From an uncultured Prevotellaceae bacterium (GTDB lineage Bacteria; Bacteroidota; Bacteroidia; Bacteroidales; Bacteroidaceae): a DNA stretch of 64,000 bases. The notes below the pieces were generated by a model. That model worked only from the letters and a program-made list of their open reading frames with translations, did no database searches and was not told the DNA's origin. Location of the stretch: contig CAMHUU010000007.1 of NCBI GenBank assembly GCA_946188395.1, positions 1 to 64,000 on the forward strand. Reading direction: 5' to 3'. Position 1 is the stretch's first letter, and the number at the start of each line of letters is the position of its first letter. Positions 34,416 to 44,093 of this stretch are shown one piece after another. The position numbers and the translations under genes are program-made.

Positions 34416-36952
34416 AATGTATCCGTTTTTGCAGTAAATGATAGCTCTTCTTTGTCGGCCACTTTGTCGATGCATATCGTAGCACCAGCAGGAAGTTCTT
34501 CGTTGACAATCATCTCCGAAATACCATCCTCGATGTATATCTGGATAGCACGCTTCAAGGGGCGGGCACCAAACTGTACGTCATAGCCCTTTTCAGCCAC
34601 GAACTCCTTGGCACTTTCACTCAGCTCAACCTTGTAGCCCAGCTCGTCGATACGACGGAAGAGACTCTTCAGCTCGATGTCGATAATCTGTTTGATAGCC
34701 TCTATGTCCAACTGGTCGAAGGTAATGATTTCGTCCAAGCGGTTCAGGAATTCGGGTGAGAATTGCTTCGACAGCGCTTTCTGGACAATCTGGCGGGCAT
34801 GCTCTTTATCCTGTTCGTTGAGCATGAGCGACGACGACTTGGTGTTGAATCCCACACCGCGACCGAAGTCCTTTAGCTGGCGTGTACCAGCATTCGAAGT
34901 CATGATGATTACGGTGTTGCGGAAATCCACGAAACGCCCATTGCCATCGGTCAGGCGACCTTCGTCGAGCACCTGCAGCAATAGGTTGAAAACGTTGCCA
35001 TGAGCCTTCTCGATTTCATCAAGCAGCACGATGGAGTAGGGGTGACGGCGCACGCGTTCCGTCAGTTGGCCGCCCTCCTCGTAGCCTACATATCCCGGAG
35101 GGGCTCCAATGAGTCGTGACACATTGAATGACTCTGCGTATTCGCTCATGTCGATGCGTATTAAAGCATCGGCAGAACCGAACATAAACTCTGCCAGTTT
35201 CTTAGCCAGATAGGTCTTTCCCACACCGGTCGGCCCCAAGAACATAAAGGCGCCAATGGGGTGGTTGGGTTCTTTCAGTCCCACACGGTTGCGCTGGATG
35301 GCACGAACCATTTTCTCGATGGCTTTGTCCTGTGCGATGACGTGCGACTTCAGCTCCTGAGCCATGCCCTTCAGTCGGATACCTTCCTCCTGGGCCATGC
35401 GCTGAACTGGGACTCCGCTCATCATCGATACCACTTCAGCGACATCCTCTGCCGTCACTCCCTCGCGGACATCCACCTCGCCGCTGAGCCATTTCTTATT
35501 CAGCTCCTGTAATTCGTGCGAGAGTACCGTTTCGCGGTCGCGATAGCTGGCGGCAAGCATGAAATCCTGATTGCTTACTGCCTCTTGCTTCATCTCCTTG
35601 ACCTGCTTGATTTCTCTTTCCTTTTCTGTTATTTCGGGAGGGATGTTAGCATGCTGCAGATGTACGCGAGAGCCTGTTTCGTCCATCGCGTCAATAGCCT
35701 TATCGGGCATGAAACGGTCGTTGATGTATCGGGCTGTCAATTTGACACAAGCCTCGATGGCTTCGTCAGTATACGTCACATGGTGGTGATACTCATAGCG
35801 GCCCTTGACGTTCTTCAGAATCTGCAGCGTCTCGTCGTTGGTGGTTGGCTCTACCTGTACCTTTTGGAATCTGCGCTCCAGGGCACCGTCTTTCTCAATC
35901 GAGTTGCGGTACTCGTCGAGTGTGGTGGCGCCGATGCACTGTATGGTACCACGAGCCAAGGCAGGTTTCAGAATGTTGGCCGCATCCATCGTACCGGCAG
36001 CTGAACCAGCACCAATCATGGTGTGTATCTCGTCGATGAAAATGATGATGTCAGGGTTCTGTTCCAATTCCTTGACCAGCATCTTCATGCGTTCCTCGAA
36101 TTGTCCGCGATACTTGGTTCCAGCGACAACACCAGTCATGTCAAGTGTAATCAGTCGTTTGTTGAAGAGCATGGGCGAACAATGGCGCGAGGCAATCATC
36201 TGGGCCAGACCCTCGACGATGGCACTCTTACCGACACCGGATTCACCGATGAGGATGGGATTGTTTTTCTTGCGACGTCCTAAAATCTCGATCACTCGTT
36301 GTATTTCCTGCTGGCGGCCCACACAGGGGTCGAGTTTCGATTCCAGGGCCAGCTGTGTCAGGTCTGTACCGAAATTGTCCAAAGCAGGCGTCTTCGATTT
36401 TGTCTGTTTGGTTTGTGTGGTGGTCGCTTTTCCAGCGGAAGAGCCACTGGATACACTACCAGAAGCGTCGTTCTGTTCTTCTTCGTCGTAGTCCTCCTCG
36501 GGCAGTCCTATACCGTTTGTAACGCTGAGCATAGTCAGCGCGTCTTCGTAATTCATATTATTCATTTCCAATACTTGTTTGGCTCCGTTTTCTGTGGAGT
36601 CGTGCAAAATGGCAAGCAGCACGTGCTGTTCTTCCACGCGGTTGGTGCGTTGCAGGCGTGCTTCGAGCACAGCCAGTTTCAGAATGTTGCTTGCCTTGTC
36701 GTTTAATACTAATTGTTGTGTGTAAATGGGCATTCCTATCTCGTCGTTCCGCACGCGAGTCTCCAGTTCGCTCTTGACGCTTTGCAGATTGATGTCGAGG
36801 CGTTGGAACAGGTTTACTGTGGGCCCGTCTTTCATGCGTAGCATGCCAAGCAGCAAATGTTCAGGAGCCACACTCTGGCTGGCCAGGCGTGCTGCTTCTT
36901 CGCGTGAGAAAGCAAGAATCTCAGATACTTTTTGTGAGAATTGACTTGTCAT
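34412..36952 (-). CDS. clpC: ClpC-type AAA+ unfoldase
   Basis: 846 residues. Clp_N double repeat (about 1-145), D1 AAA+ with Walker A GESGVGKSA and IIIFIDEIHTMIGAG, a middle segment with a UVR-like motif (REIKQVKEMKQEAVSNQDFMLAASYRDRE), which marks ClpC rather than ClpB, and D2 AAA+ with GPTGVGKTYLAKKLAE, plus a ClpB_D2-small C-terminal domain. It feeds substrates to ClpP. A Ser/Gly/Thr-rich linker of about 35 residues (EEEQNDASGSVSSGSSAGKATTT...) separates Clp_N from D1. It starts 12 nt after the ABC gene in a ruvC-ABC-clpC-DUF4923 run. No adaptor (mecA) nearby. Confidence 0.95.
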   Translation of the reverse strand: MTSQFSQKVSEILAFSREEAARLASQSVAPEHLLLGMLRMKDGPTVNLFQRLDINLQSVKSELETRVRNDEIGMPIYTQQLVLNDKASNILKLAVLEARLQRTNRVEEQHVLLAILHDSTENGAKQVLEMNNMNYEDALTMLSVTNGIGLPEEDYDEEEQNDASGSVSSGSSAGKATTTQTKQTKSKTPALDNFGTDLTQLALESKLDPCVGRQQEIQRVIEILGRRKKNNPILIGESGVGKSAIVEGLAQMIASRHCSPMLFNKRLITLDMTGVVAGTKYRGQFEERMKMLVKELEQNPDIIIFIDEIHTMIGAGSAAGTMDAANILKPALARGTIQCIGATTLDEYRNSIEKDGALERRFQKVQVEPTTNDETLQILKNVKGRYEYHHHVTYTDEAIEACVKLTARYINDRFMPDKAIDAMDETGSRVHLQHANIPPEITEKEREIKQVKEMKQEAVSNQDFMLAASYRDRETVLSHELQELNKKWLSGEVDVREGVTAEDVAEVVSMMSGVPVQRMAQEEGIRLKGMAQELKSHVIAQDKAIEKMVRAIQRNRVGLKEPNHPIGAFMFLGPTGVGKTYLAKKLAEFMFGSADALIRIDMSEYAESFNVSRLIGAPPGYVGYEEGGQLTERVRRHPYSIVLLDEIEKAHGNVFNLLLQVLDEGRLTDGNGRFVDFRNTVIIMTSNAGTRQLKDFGRGVGFNTKSSSLMLNEQDKEHARQIVQKALSKQFSPEFLNRLDEIITFDQLDIEAIKQIIDIELKSLFRRIDELGYKVELSESAKEFVAEKGYDVQFGARPLKRAIQIYIEDGISEMIVNEELPAGATICIDKVADKEELSFTAKTDTL

Positions 36953-36964
36953 ACACTTGCGATG

Positions 36965-38263
36965 TTACAAATACCGTGCCAAAAATTTGCGGTGTGTAAT
37001 ATTGGCAGGCAGTTCTTCGTGATAGTGAGTGACCATGATCATCGTCTTATTGCGGCGCTGGCAGAACGTTTCTATCACATCCTTCACTAGTCGGCGGTTC
37101 CACAAGTCAAGTCCGTGAAGCGGTTCGTCCAGTATCAATAGCTGCGGGTCTTTTACGAAGGCTCGTGCCAGCAAAACCAGTCGCTGTTCGCCACTCGACA
37201 GCTGCAGGAAAGGACGATCGGCCAGATGTTCGATGCCAAAGATGTCCATCCACCAGCGGCACGTGGCATAATCCTGCTCGTTGGGCACGGCATAGAGTCC
37301 GATGGAATCCATCATGCCACTGGCCACAATACGAATGCATGGCAGGTTGCGCTTATAGGAGCGGTGCATTTCGGGCGATACATAGCCGATGTGTTTCTTA
37401 ATGTCCCAGATGCTCTCTCCGCTGCCGCGAGGCTTGTCGAACAGCGTGATGTCGCATGCATAGCTCTGCGGATTGTCGGCACAAATCAGCGAGAGTAGCG
37501 TCGATTTTCCACTACCATTTTGTCCTGACAGCGCCCACCGCTCGCCATTCATCACGGTCCAGTCTAGATCTTTCAGGATGGTACGCTCGCCATAGCGGAT
37601 GCAGACCTGTTTCATGTCGACTACCCGCTGGCAGTTATAGTCGTTGTCGTGATAGGGAAGCGATAATATTGCTTCATACTTAGCCTTTGACAATACGTGC
37701 TCGGGTACGGGTTCCTGGGGAGATGTCTCGATGATTTCCGTCACGTATTCAGGCACATCGTCGGACTTGGCAATAACGAGTATGATTTCCATCTCGCGTT
37801 CCTGAGCCAGCACGAGCAGCAGCTGCTTTAGTTGGTCGCGCGTCTCGGCATCCAGTCCGATGAAGGGATTGTCGATGATCAGCAGGCGAGGATTGGCAAA
37901 CAGCGTCTTCGTCAGCTGGAATTTGCGTAATTCCCCGCTCGAAAGGGTGATGATGTATTTGTCGAGCAGGCTGTCCATGTGGAACAGCTGATACAATTGC
38001 TCCTTCATCTGGCGGCGTTCCTCTGTGTCTTCGCCTGCCAACAGGTAGGCACGCTGCAACAATTCTCCCGCCGTTGGTGTCTCGTGGTCGATATCGTGTT
38101 GGTTCCAGCGTAGTTGCAGGTAATACTGGCTGTCGACGTTGGGACCATATGAGTCGGAGAAAGCAATGTAGCGCACGCTGTCGGAGGCCAGCGTCTTGCG
38201 TAGCTGGTCGATGTGTTGTGTTTTGCCGCTACCATTTCGGCCTATTACAGCTGTCACCTTCAT
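36965..38263 (-). CDS. Tandem ABC ATPase (ModF-like), no membrane domain
   Basis: 432 residues made of two nucleotide-binding domains. NBD1 (about 1-190): Walker A GRNGSGKT (8-15), signature LSSGE (107-111), Walker B LLIIDNPF. NBD2 (about 215-432): Walker A SGQNGSGKS, signature LSSGEQRLVLLARA, Walker B LLILDEPLHGLD, H-loop VTHYHEE. The catalytic Glu after the Walker B Asp is Asn132 in NBD1 but Glu in NBD2, so only the second site has the usual base. Soluble duplicated ABC proteins of this kind (ModF/YlmA group) have no permease partner and an unclear role. It is in a tight operon between ruvC and clpC. Confidence 0.88.
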   Translation of the reverse strand: MKVTAVIGRNGSGKTQHIDQLRKTLASDSVRYIAFSDSYGPNVDSQYYLQLRWNQHDIDHETPTAGELLQRAYLLAGEDTEERRQMKEQLYQLFHMDSLLDKYIITLSSGELRKFQLTKTLFANPRLLIIDNPFIGLDAETRDQLKQLLLVLAQEREMEIILVIAKSDDVPEYVTEIIETSPQEPVPEHVLSKAKYEAILSLPYHDNDYNCQRVVDMKQVCIRYGERTILKDLDWTVMNGERWALSGQNGSGKSTLLSLICADNPQSYACDITLFDKPRGSGESIWDIKKHIGYVSPEMHRSYKRNLPCIRIVASGMMDSIGLYAVPNEQDYATCRWWMDIFGIEHLADRPFLQLSSGEQRLVLLARAFVKDPQLLILDEPLHGLDLWNRRLVKDVIETFCQRRNKTMIMVTHYHEELPANITHRKFLARYL

Positions 38264-38275
38264 ATCTCTTTCCTC

Positions 38276-38830
38276 TTACTTCTTGACTCTTTCTTTGTTT
38301 TTCGTCACAAAGTCCTTCCAACCCTTGTAGTGGGCCTGACTCTCGGGACGGTTCATCTGCATAAAGTGACAATAGGCAGCCCCTAAGGCATCGGTGGCAT
38401 CCATGAATTTCGTCAGGGCTTCCTTGTCGAAGTTCAGGAGCCGTTGCAACATGCCGGCCACTTGTTCCTTCGAGGCGGCACCATTGCCCGTGATAGCCAT
38501 CTTGATTTTCATGGGGGCATATTCGTGTACCGGCACGCCATGATGAATAGCTGCAGCAATGGCCGTACCCTGTGCCCGTCCCAACTTCAGCGTAGTCTGG
38601 ACGTTCTTCTGCAGGAAGGGCGCCTCGATGGCCATTTCGTCGGGCAGATAGCCGTCGATGATACCTGTTACCCGTTCGAAGATATGTCCCAGCTTCAGAT
38701 AGCCGTCGGCGAACTTGCGCAGGTCGATGACGCCCATCGTTACCATTTCTGCCTTATTGTCGGTAACCTTGATGACGCCATATCCCATGATGTTCGTTCC
38801 TGGGTCGATACCTAATATTACTTTCTCCAT
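38276..38830 (-). CDS. ruvC: Holliday junction resolvase RuvC
   Basis: 184 residues. Resolves Holliday junctions with RuvAB. Catalytic acidic residues in their contexts: ILGIDPGTNIMGYGVIK (Asp near 7), MAIEAPFLQKNVQTTLKLGRAQG (Glu), and DATDALGAAYCHFMQ (final Asp pair). Its ATG lies inside the last codons of the upstream GHL10 gene (13-nt overlap), and the ABC gene starts 12 nt after it. ruvA/ruvB are not in the window. Confidence 0.96.
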   Translation of the reverse strand: MEKVILGIDPGTNIMGYGVIKVTDNKAEMVTMGVIDLRKFADGYLKLGHIFERVTGIIDGYLPDEMAIEAPFLQKNVQTTLKLGRAQGTAIAAAIHHGVPVHEYAPMKIKMAITGNGAASKEQVAGMLQRLLNFDKEALTKFMDATDALGAAYCHFMQMNRPESQAHYKGWKDFVTKNKERVKK

Positions 38831-40281
38831 GGGTTCTGCGTAATGGGGGTTAGAGGTTGGCGTAGCGGCATGTTTGATGCTTGTGGTCTTTCCTGAATAG
38901 CACTACTCTCATTGCCATAACGGTCGACTGCTGTTACGGCATAATAAAGTCGCCGTGCATGCTGTGAGTGTGGTACCGTCAGCCGTTGCCACAAATAACG
39001 TGTCGCAATCAGATTGCCCGGGTCTTCTGTATCTACCGGCGTTTCCGGTGAGGCATATACATTATATAAAAGGTAGGGCCCGTCGCTACGGTCGGTGGCA
39101 CCATGCCACTCGAGACGGTCACCCTGGGTGGAATGCGCTACGGTCAGCGTCGTGGGGGCAGTCGGAACGATGCTTTGTGCCCACGTCATGGGAGGTATCA
39201 ATGACGGATAGCGGTCGAAACGCTTTACAAAGTCGTAGACGCCCTTCACGTTGTCCAACAAGAATTTGGCTCGGAAGTAGCAATGTCCGATGCCAAGACT
39301 ACGGGTTACATTCATTTGGCGTTCCACCTCGCTCAAGGGCCAGTTGCGCTCACGAGGATGCAACATATAGATGCCCAGTCCACTCACGATGGTTCGTCCA
39401 TAGCTGTATTCCTGCCAGTCGATGGCAAAGGGGTAGAAGTTGTTTCCTTGGAAATACATCATCGGGTACAACTGGTCCATCAGTCCTTCGCGGAGCCATC
39501 CCTGTGCGTCCTGAGCCACTTGCAGACGGGCATTCCATCCCTTCGACGAATAGCGAGCCAGGTCGTCGTATTTTCCGATGGGCGAACAGCTTAGCTTTAC
39601 CCAAGGCTTGTACATCTTAACCTTTCGACTGATGCTTCTCACAATATTCGTGATGTTCGACGCCGATTTCGCCCCTCGCCAGGTCTCAGGATAGCGGATA
39701 TAATCCAGGTGGATGCCATCAATGTCGTAGCGGCTCACAATCTCTTCGCACATATTCGTCAAGTAGTCGGCAGTCCCTGAGCGCTCGGGATTCATATAAC
39801 CCTCTTCGCCGATTTTGATGACCATTGAAGGATAGCGCTTACGCAACTGCTGACAACCGTAAGAGTTCCATTTTCCGATAGGAATGGTTACTACCCAAGC
39901 GTGCAGTTCCATACCACGACGATGACATTCGTCGATGGCATATTGCAGGGCGTCGTAGCCAGGACTGGTGCCGGGCTTGCCGCTGAGACAGCCGTCCCAA
40001 GGTTCCAATTGTGAAGGATAAATGGTGGTAGCGCGAACGCGAGTTTGCAACATAACGGTATTTACTCCAGCTTGCTTCAGTCGATCCAGCATGTTTGTCA
40101 GTTGTCGCTTCTGCGCGGCGATGCCCATGCCGTCGTGGGCATAACTGGTAGGCCAGTCAATGCCTCCGATAGTCGTAAGCCACACAGCACGCACCTCGTA
40201 CTTGGGCTGGGCACAGACCACCGTTGCCAGCAACAGCAGCGGAATCAGCAGCTTAAAGTATTTTGTCGTTATCTTGCACAT
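38818..40281 (-). CDS. GHL10/DUF187 family glycoside hydrolase-like secreted protein
   Basis: 487 residues with a signal peptide (MCKITTKYFKLLIPLLLLATVVCAQ). GHL10 (DUF187) TIM-barrel, about 28-380: EVRAVWLTTIGGIDWPTSYA, LKQAGVNTVMLQTRVRATTIYPS, ELHAWVVTIPIGKW and YDIDGIHLDYIRYPETW. The C-terminal 100 residues look like a fibronectin-III-type domain (TTLTVAHSTQGDRLEWHGATDR, LYYAVTAVDRYGNESS). Members are thought to act on cell-wall or surface glycans. It lies 34 nt after uxuA and overlaps ruvC. Confidence 0.9.
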   Translation of the reverse strand: MCKITTKYFKLLIPLLLLATVVCAQPKYEVRAVWLTTIGGIDWPTSYAHDGMGIAAQKRQLTNMLDRLKQAGVNTVMLQTRVRATTIYPSQLEPWDGCLSGKPGTSPGYDALQYAIDECHRRGMELHAWVVTIPIGKWNSYGCQQLRKRYPSMVIKIGEEGYMNPERSGTADYLTNMCEEIVSRYDIDGIHLDYIRYPETWRGAKSASNITNIVRSISRKVKMYKPWVKLSCSPIGKYDDLARYSSKGWNARLQVAQDAQGWLREGLMDQLYPMMYFQGNNFYPFAIDWQEYSYGRTIVSGLGIYMLHPRERNWPLSEVERQMNVTRSLGIGHCYFRAKFLLDNVKGVYDFVKRFDRYPSLIPPMTWAQSIVPTAPTTLTVAHSTQGDRLEWHGATDRSDGPYLLYNVYASPETPVDTEDPGNLIATRYLWQRLTVPHSQHARRLYYAVTAVDRYGNESSAIQERPQASNMPLRQPLTPITQNPWRK

Positions 40282-40315
40282 GTATTTTTTCAGTCGAAGA
40301 TTTCAACGCCACATT

Positions 40316-41569
40316 TTAGTCAAAGAACCCCGGCTGTTTGTAGGGAATACCTAATTCGCGGTCGACGGTAGCGATGACACCCTGTATCTGGCCCATGGCA
40401 AACATGCGACCAAGAAGCGTGTAACCTGCATTGTGGCCATGACTCGACTCGTCCATGATGCCACCTGGCTCGTCGGTAAATGTCATACCGTGGTCCACGC
40501 GCATGGGCAGTTTGGGATTCTCCTTCTCGAAGATGCGGCAGAGCTCGATGAGGTCGGCACGTCCACCCAGATGGCTAGCCTCGGTGAAGTCACCATTGGG
40601 GAAGATGTGGCACGAACGCAGGTGAACGAAATGGGTGCGAGAAGCGAATTCCTTGGCCATTTCAACGACGTTGTTGTAGGCACCTGCTGACAGCGAGCCG
40701 GCACAGAACGTGAGACCGTTATGCTTGTTGGGAACAGCATCGAGGAACCACTTGATGTCCTCTTCGGTACGAACGATGCGTGGCAGGCCGAGAATCTCAA
40801 TAGGGGGATCGTCGGGGTGAACACACATATTCATATCGCACTCCTCGCAGACGGGCATAATGGCTTCGAGGAAATATTTCATGTTCTCGCGTAACTGCTT
40901 CTTATCGATGCCTTTATACAGGTCGAGGAATTCACGGAACTTCTGTACGGGAGCCTCGTCGTTCTCCGAGAAGTTACCGCTGACGAAACCCTGCGTCTTG
41001 ATGACGATATTCTCGACCAGCTTATGGTCCTTTTCGGGAGTCATAGTCTTCGCCAGCTCGTCGCATTCCTGAATGACGCTACGGCCTTCGCCCCATCCCT
41101 CGGGGAACTTAAACTGCTCCCATTCCTCGCGGGCACCTGGACGCTTTAAGATGTAGATGTCGAAGTAAGCAAACTCGGCATAGTTGAAGTAAAGGTTGGT
41201 GGCACCGTTGGGATTGTTGTGGAACAGGTCGGTACGAGCCCAGTCCAACACCGGCATGAAGTTGTAGCAGATGCAGTGGATGCCCTCGGCCGACAGGTTA
41301 CGAAGCGATTCCTTATAAACCTCAATCTGGTGGTCGCGGTCGGGACCGCCATATTTGATGGTCTCTACGACGGGCAGACTCTCGACCACGCTCCAGCGCA
41401 TACCGTAACTCTCGATATACTCGCGCAGGTCGCGAATTTTCTCACGGGTCCAAACCTCACCAAGAGGCACGTCATGCAGGGCGGTAACAATGCCCTCAAC
41501 ACCGATTTGTCTTAGTTGTGCAAGCGTGATCTTGTCTTTCTTGCCAAACCATCTCCAAGTTTTTTCCAT
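40316..41569 (-). CDS. uxuA: D-mannonate dehydratase UxuA
   Basis: 417 residues, slightly longer than the E. coli enzyme. Dehydrates D-mannonate to 2-keto-3-deoxygluconate in hexuronate breakdown. Family blocks: TWRWFGKKDKITLAQLRQIGVEGIVTALHD at the N terminus, MRWSVVESLPV, MNMCVHPDDPP (metal ligands), GLTFCAGSLSAG and HLRSCHIFPNGDFTEASHLGG, and VDHGMTFTDE. No uxuB or kinase accompanies it, so the rest of the uronate pathway must be elsewhere. A CGTTATT-type repeat lies just upstream. Confidence 0.95.
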   Translation of the reverse strand: MEKTWRWFGKKDKITLAQLRQIGVEGIVTALHDVPLGEVWTREKIRDLREYIESYGMRWSVVESLPVVETIKYGGPDRDHQIEVYKESLRNLSAEGIHCICYNFMPVLDWARTDLFHNNPNGATNLYFNYAEFAYFDIYILKRPGAREEWEQFKFPEGWGEGRSVIQECDELAKTMTPEKDHKLVENIVIKTQGFVSGNFSENDEAPVQKFREFLDLYKGIDKKQLRENMKYFLEAIMPVCEECDMNMCVHPDDPPIEILGLPRIVRTEEDIKWFLDAVPNKHNGLTFCAGSLSAGAYNNVVEMAKEFASRTHFVHLRSCHIFPNGDFTEASHLGGRADLIELCRIFEKENPKLPMRVDHGMTFTDEPGGIMDESSHGHNAGYTLLGRMFAMGQIQGVIATVDRELGIPYKQPGFFD

Positions 41570-41581
41570 AGTCTTATTTTT

Positions 41582-41610
41582 TATCGTTATTACGTTATAT
41601 CGTTATTCCG
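41582..41610. repeat. Degenerate CGTTATT-type tandem repeat spacer (copy 3)
   Basis: TATCGTTATTACGTTATATC followed by GTTATTCCG, in the 46-bp gap between the FtsX-type permease gene and uxuA. Third copy of the family also seen at 16487 and 29328, again at a minus-strand intra-operon junction. Confidence 0.7.
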
Positions 41611-41615
41611 ACTCT

Positions 41616-42863
41616 TTATTCATATCTCATCGATCGTGCCGGATGGATATGGGAAATGAGGAAGCTGGGTGCAATGAGCACGAACAGCGAAACCAACAGC
41701 GTTACCACATTCAGCAGAACGATGATGGGGATGTTCAGTTCCATGGGGGCCGTGTCGACATAGTAGCTGGCAGGATCGAGGTGGATGAACCCCGTCTGCT
41801 GTTGCAGTATGACGATACCCAGTCCGATGATGTCGCCCCAAAGTATGCCTCGACCGATGATGAATGCTGCAAACCAAAGGAAGGTGTGGCGCACCATCTT
41901 GTTGCGCATGCCTAATGCCTTGAGAATGCCTATCATCTGCGTGCGCTCGAGAATGATGATGAGCAGACCGCTGACCATCGTGAAACCAGCCACACAAATC
42001 ATGAGCACCAAGATAATCCAGACATTGATGTCGAGCAGTTCGAGCCATGAGAAAATATGGGGATGAGCCTCGCGAATGGTTTGCGTGGTGATGATGCCGC
42101 CATATTTGTCGGTCTTGCGATTGACGTGCTGCACGAATTGTTCAGCTACGATGTCAACGTTGTCGAAATCGTCGACCAGCACTTCGGCACCGCTGCATTG
42201 GTCAGCTTCCCAACCATTGATGCGAACGGGAATGGTAAAGTCGGTGAAGCAGAGCGACTGGTCGAACTGCGTCATGTTAGTCTCGTAGATGCCCTTGATG
42301 GTAAATTTGCGGGCACGGACATCGTCGTTGCCAATGAAATAGGCAAAGATGCGTTGTCCGGCCTTGAGTTGCAATTTGTCGGCAATCATCCGCGAAATCA
42401 GCAGGGGATACGACGACTGTCCGTCGGTGAACTTAGGCATTTCGCCCTCGACGAGGTGCTCGGAAAGGAAGGTAACGTCGTAGTCGCTGCCCACACCTTT
42501 AAAGACAACACCCAGAAAATCGTCGTCGGTCTTCAGAATGCCCTGCGTCAGCGAATAACGCTCGATATGCTTTACTCCAGGCAATTGCTTCATGGTTTTC
42601 ATGAGCGAGTCGCTGATAGCGATGGGAACAGGGTCGGAAAGCTGTTGCGACAGGTAGTTCTCGACCTGGATATGACTGCCGAATCCCACGACCTTATCGC
42701 GGATGGTGTGCTTGAAACCAAACACCACGGATACCGTGATAATCATTACTGCCAGTCCGATAGCTACTCCGATGGTGGCAATGCGGATGGCAGGAAGGCT
42801 GACCTCACGGCGCTGATCCTCAGAACCATTGATTCGCCGGGCAATGAAAAGCGGAAGATTCAT
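41616..42863 (-). CDS. FtsX-type ABC transporter permease (LolC/LolE-like)
   Basis: 415 residues: N-terminal cytoplasmic/transmembrane segment (SLPAIRIATIGVAIGLAVMIITVSVVFGF, helix about 24-50), a periplasmic MacB-PCD-like domain (about 55-265), and three C-terminal helices (about 275-400; IWIILVLMICVAGFTMVSGLLIIILE). This four-helix topology is that of LolC/E, which extract lipoproteins from the inner membrane. No LolD ATPase gene is adjacent. It starts 2 nt after the aminotransferase gene, so they share a transcript. Confidence 0.87.
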   Translation of the reverse strand: MNLPLFIARRINGSEDQRREVSLPAIRIATIGVAIGLAVMIITVSVVFGFKHTIRDKVVGFGSHIQVENYLSQQLSDPVPIAISDSLMKTMKQLPGVKHIERYSLTQGILKTDDDFLGVVFKGVGSDYDVTFLSEHLVEGEMPKFTDGQSSYPLLISRMIADKLQLKAGQRIFAYFIGNDDVRARKFTIKGIYETNMTQFDQSLCFTDFTIPVRINGWEADQCSGAEVLVDDFDNVDIVAEQFVQHVNRKTDKYGGIITTQTIREAHPHIFSWLELLDINVWIILVLMICVAGFTMVSGLLIIILERTQMIGILKALGMRNKMVRHTFLWFAAFIIGRGILWGDIIGLGIVILQQQTGFIHLDPASYYVDTAPMELNIPIIVLLNVVTLLVSLFVLIAPSFLISHIHPARSMRYE

Positions 42864-42865
42864 AT

Positions 42866-44068
42866 TTAGTCTTCGACTCGACCGGGATAGGCTTCCAATG
42901 CTTTGCGCAGCACGAAGAGTGCACGCTCCAGGTCTTTTTTCTTCAACACATAAGCAATACGCACCTGATTGAATCCTGCACCGGGAGTCGTATAGAATCC
43001 TGCTGCGGGAGCCATCATGACGGTCTCGCCTTCGTATTCAAAGTCGGCCAAGCACCAGCGACAGAACTTCTCGGCATCGTCGACGGGCAGCTTGGCTACC
43101 GTGTAGAAAGCACCCATGGGGATGGGACTGTAGACACCGGGAATGCGGTTCAGTCCGTCGATCAGGCACTTACGACGTTCCACATATTCGTCGTAGACAT
43201 CGCGCAGGTAGTCCTCGGGAGTCTCCAACGATGCCTCGGCCACAATCTGTCCGATGAGGGGCGGTGAGAGGCGAGCCTGACAGAACTTCATCACGGCCTT
43301 CCTCACCTCGGCATTCTTCGTGATGAGGGCTCCGATGCGGATACCGCACTCGCTGTAACGCTTCGACACGGAGTCGATGAGGATGACGTTCTGCTCGATA
43401 CCCTCCAGATGACAGGCCGAGATATAGGGTGAACCCGTGTAGATGTATTCGCGATACACCTCGTCGGAGAAGAGATACAGGTCGTACTTCTTTACCAGGT
43501 CACGAATCTGGTTCATCTCGCGGCGGGTATAGAGATAGCCCGTCGGGTTGTTGGGGTTGCAGATCATGATGGCCCTCGTGCGGTCGTTGATCAGCTCTTC
43601 AAACTTCTCGACCTTGGGAAGCGAAAAACCTTCGTCGATAGTCGTCGCGATGGTGCGAATCTTGGCACCTGCCGAGATGGCAAAGGCCATGTAGTTGGCG
43701 TAGGCAGGCTCTGGCACAATGATTTCGTCACCCGGGTTCAGACAGCTGAGGAATGCAAACAGCACCGCCTCGGAACCGCCGCTGGTGATGATGATATCGT
43801 CGGCTGTTACATTAATATTATATTTCGCGTAATAGCTGACGAGTTTCTCGCGATAGCTCAGATAGCCTTGCGAAGGTGAATACTCCAAGATGTTACGGTC
43901 TATCTGTTTCAAGGCATCGAGTGCCACCTGCGGGGTAGGCAGGTCGGGCTGTCCGATGTTCAGGTGATAGACCTTCGTTCCACGTTTTTTTGCTGCGGCA
44001 GCTAAGGGAGCGAGTTTCCTGATAGGCGACTCGGGCATCTCCAGTCCGCGTACTGATATTTCCGGCAT
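42866..44068 (-). CDS. Class I/II pyridoxal-phosphate aminotransferase
   Basis: 400 residues from the ATG of MPEISVRGLEMPESPIRKLAP; upstream in-frame ATG is excluded by the promoter box. PLP-enzyme features: SGGSEAVLFAFLSCLNPGDEIIVPEPAYANY, NPNNPTGYLYTRREM, LFSDEVYREYIY and the Schiff-base lysine in ILIDSVSKRYSECGIRIG. Fold type I, similar to aspartate/aromatic aminotransferases. The amino donor/acceptor pair cannot be fixed. First gene of the long minus-strand directon. Confidence 0.92.
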   Translation of the reverse strand: MPEISVRGLEMPESPIRKLAPLAAAAKKRGTKVYHLNIGQPDLPTPQVALDALKQIDRNILEYSPSQGYLSYREKLVSYYAKYNINVTADDIIITSGGSEAVLFAFLSCLNPGDEIIVPEPAYANYMAFAISAGAKIRTIATTIDEGFSLPKVEKFEELINDRTRAIMICNPNNPTGYLYTRREMNQIRDLVKKYDLYLFSDEVYREYIYTGSPYISACHLEGIEQNVILIDSVSKRYSECGIRIGALITKNAEVRKAVMKFCQARLSPPLIGQIVAEASLETPEDYLRDVYDEYVERRKCLIDGLNRIPGVYSPIPMGAFYTVAKLPVDDAEKFCRWCLADFEYEGETVMMAPAAGFYTTPGAGFNQVRIAYVLKKKDLERALFVLRKALEAYPGRVED

Positions 44069-44093
44069 TGTTCTTAATTTACGTAAATCGACT

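Noticed and set aside
40316..41569. uxuA region as a uronate-utilisation locus
   Set aside because: Neighbours (permease of FtsX type, GHL10, ruvC) do not include uxuB, kdgK or a sugar transporter or regulator.
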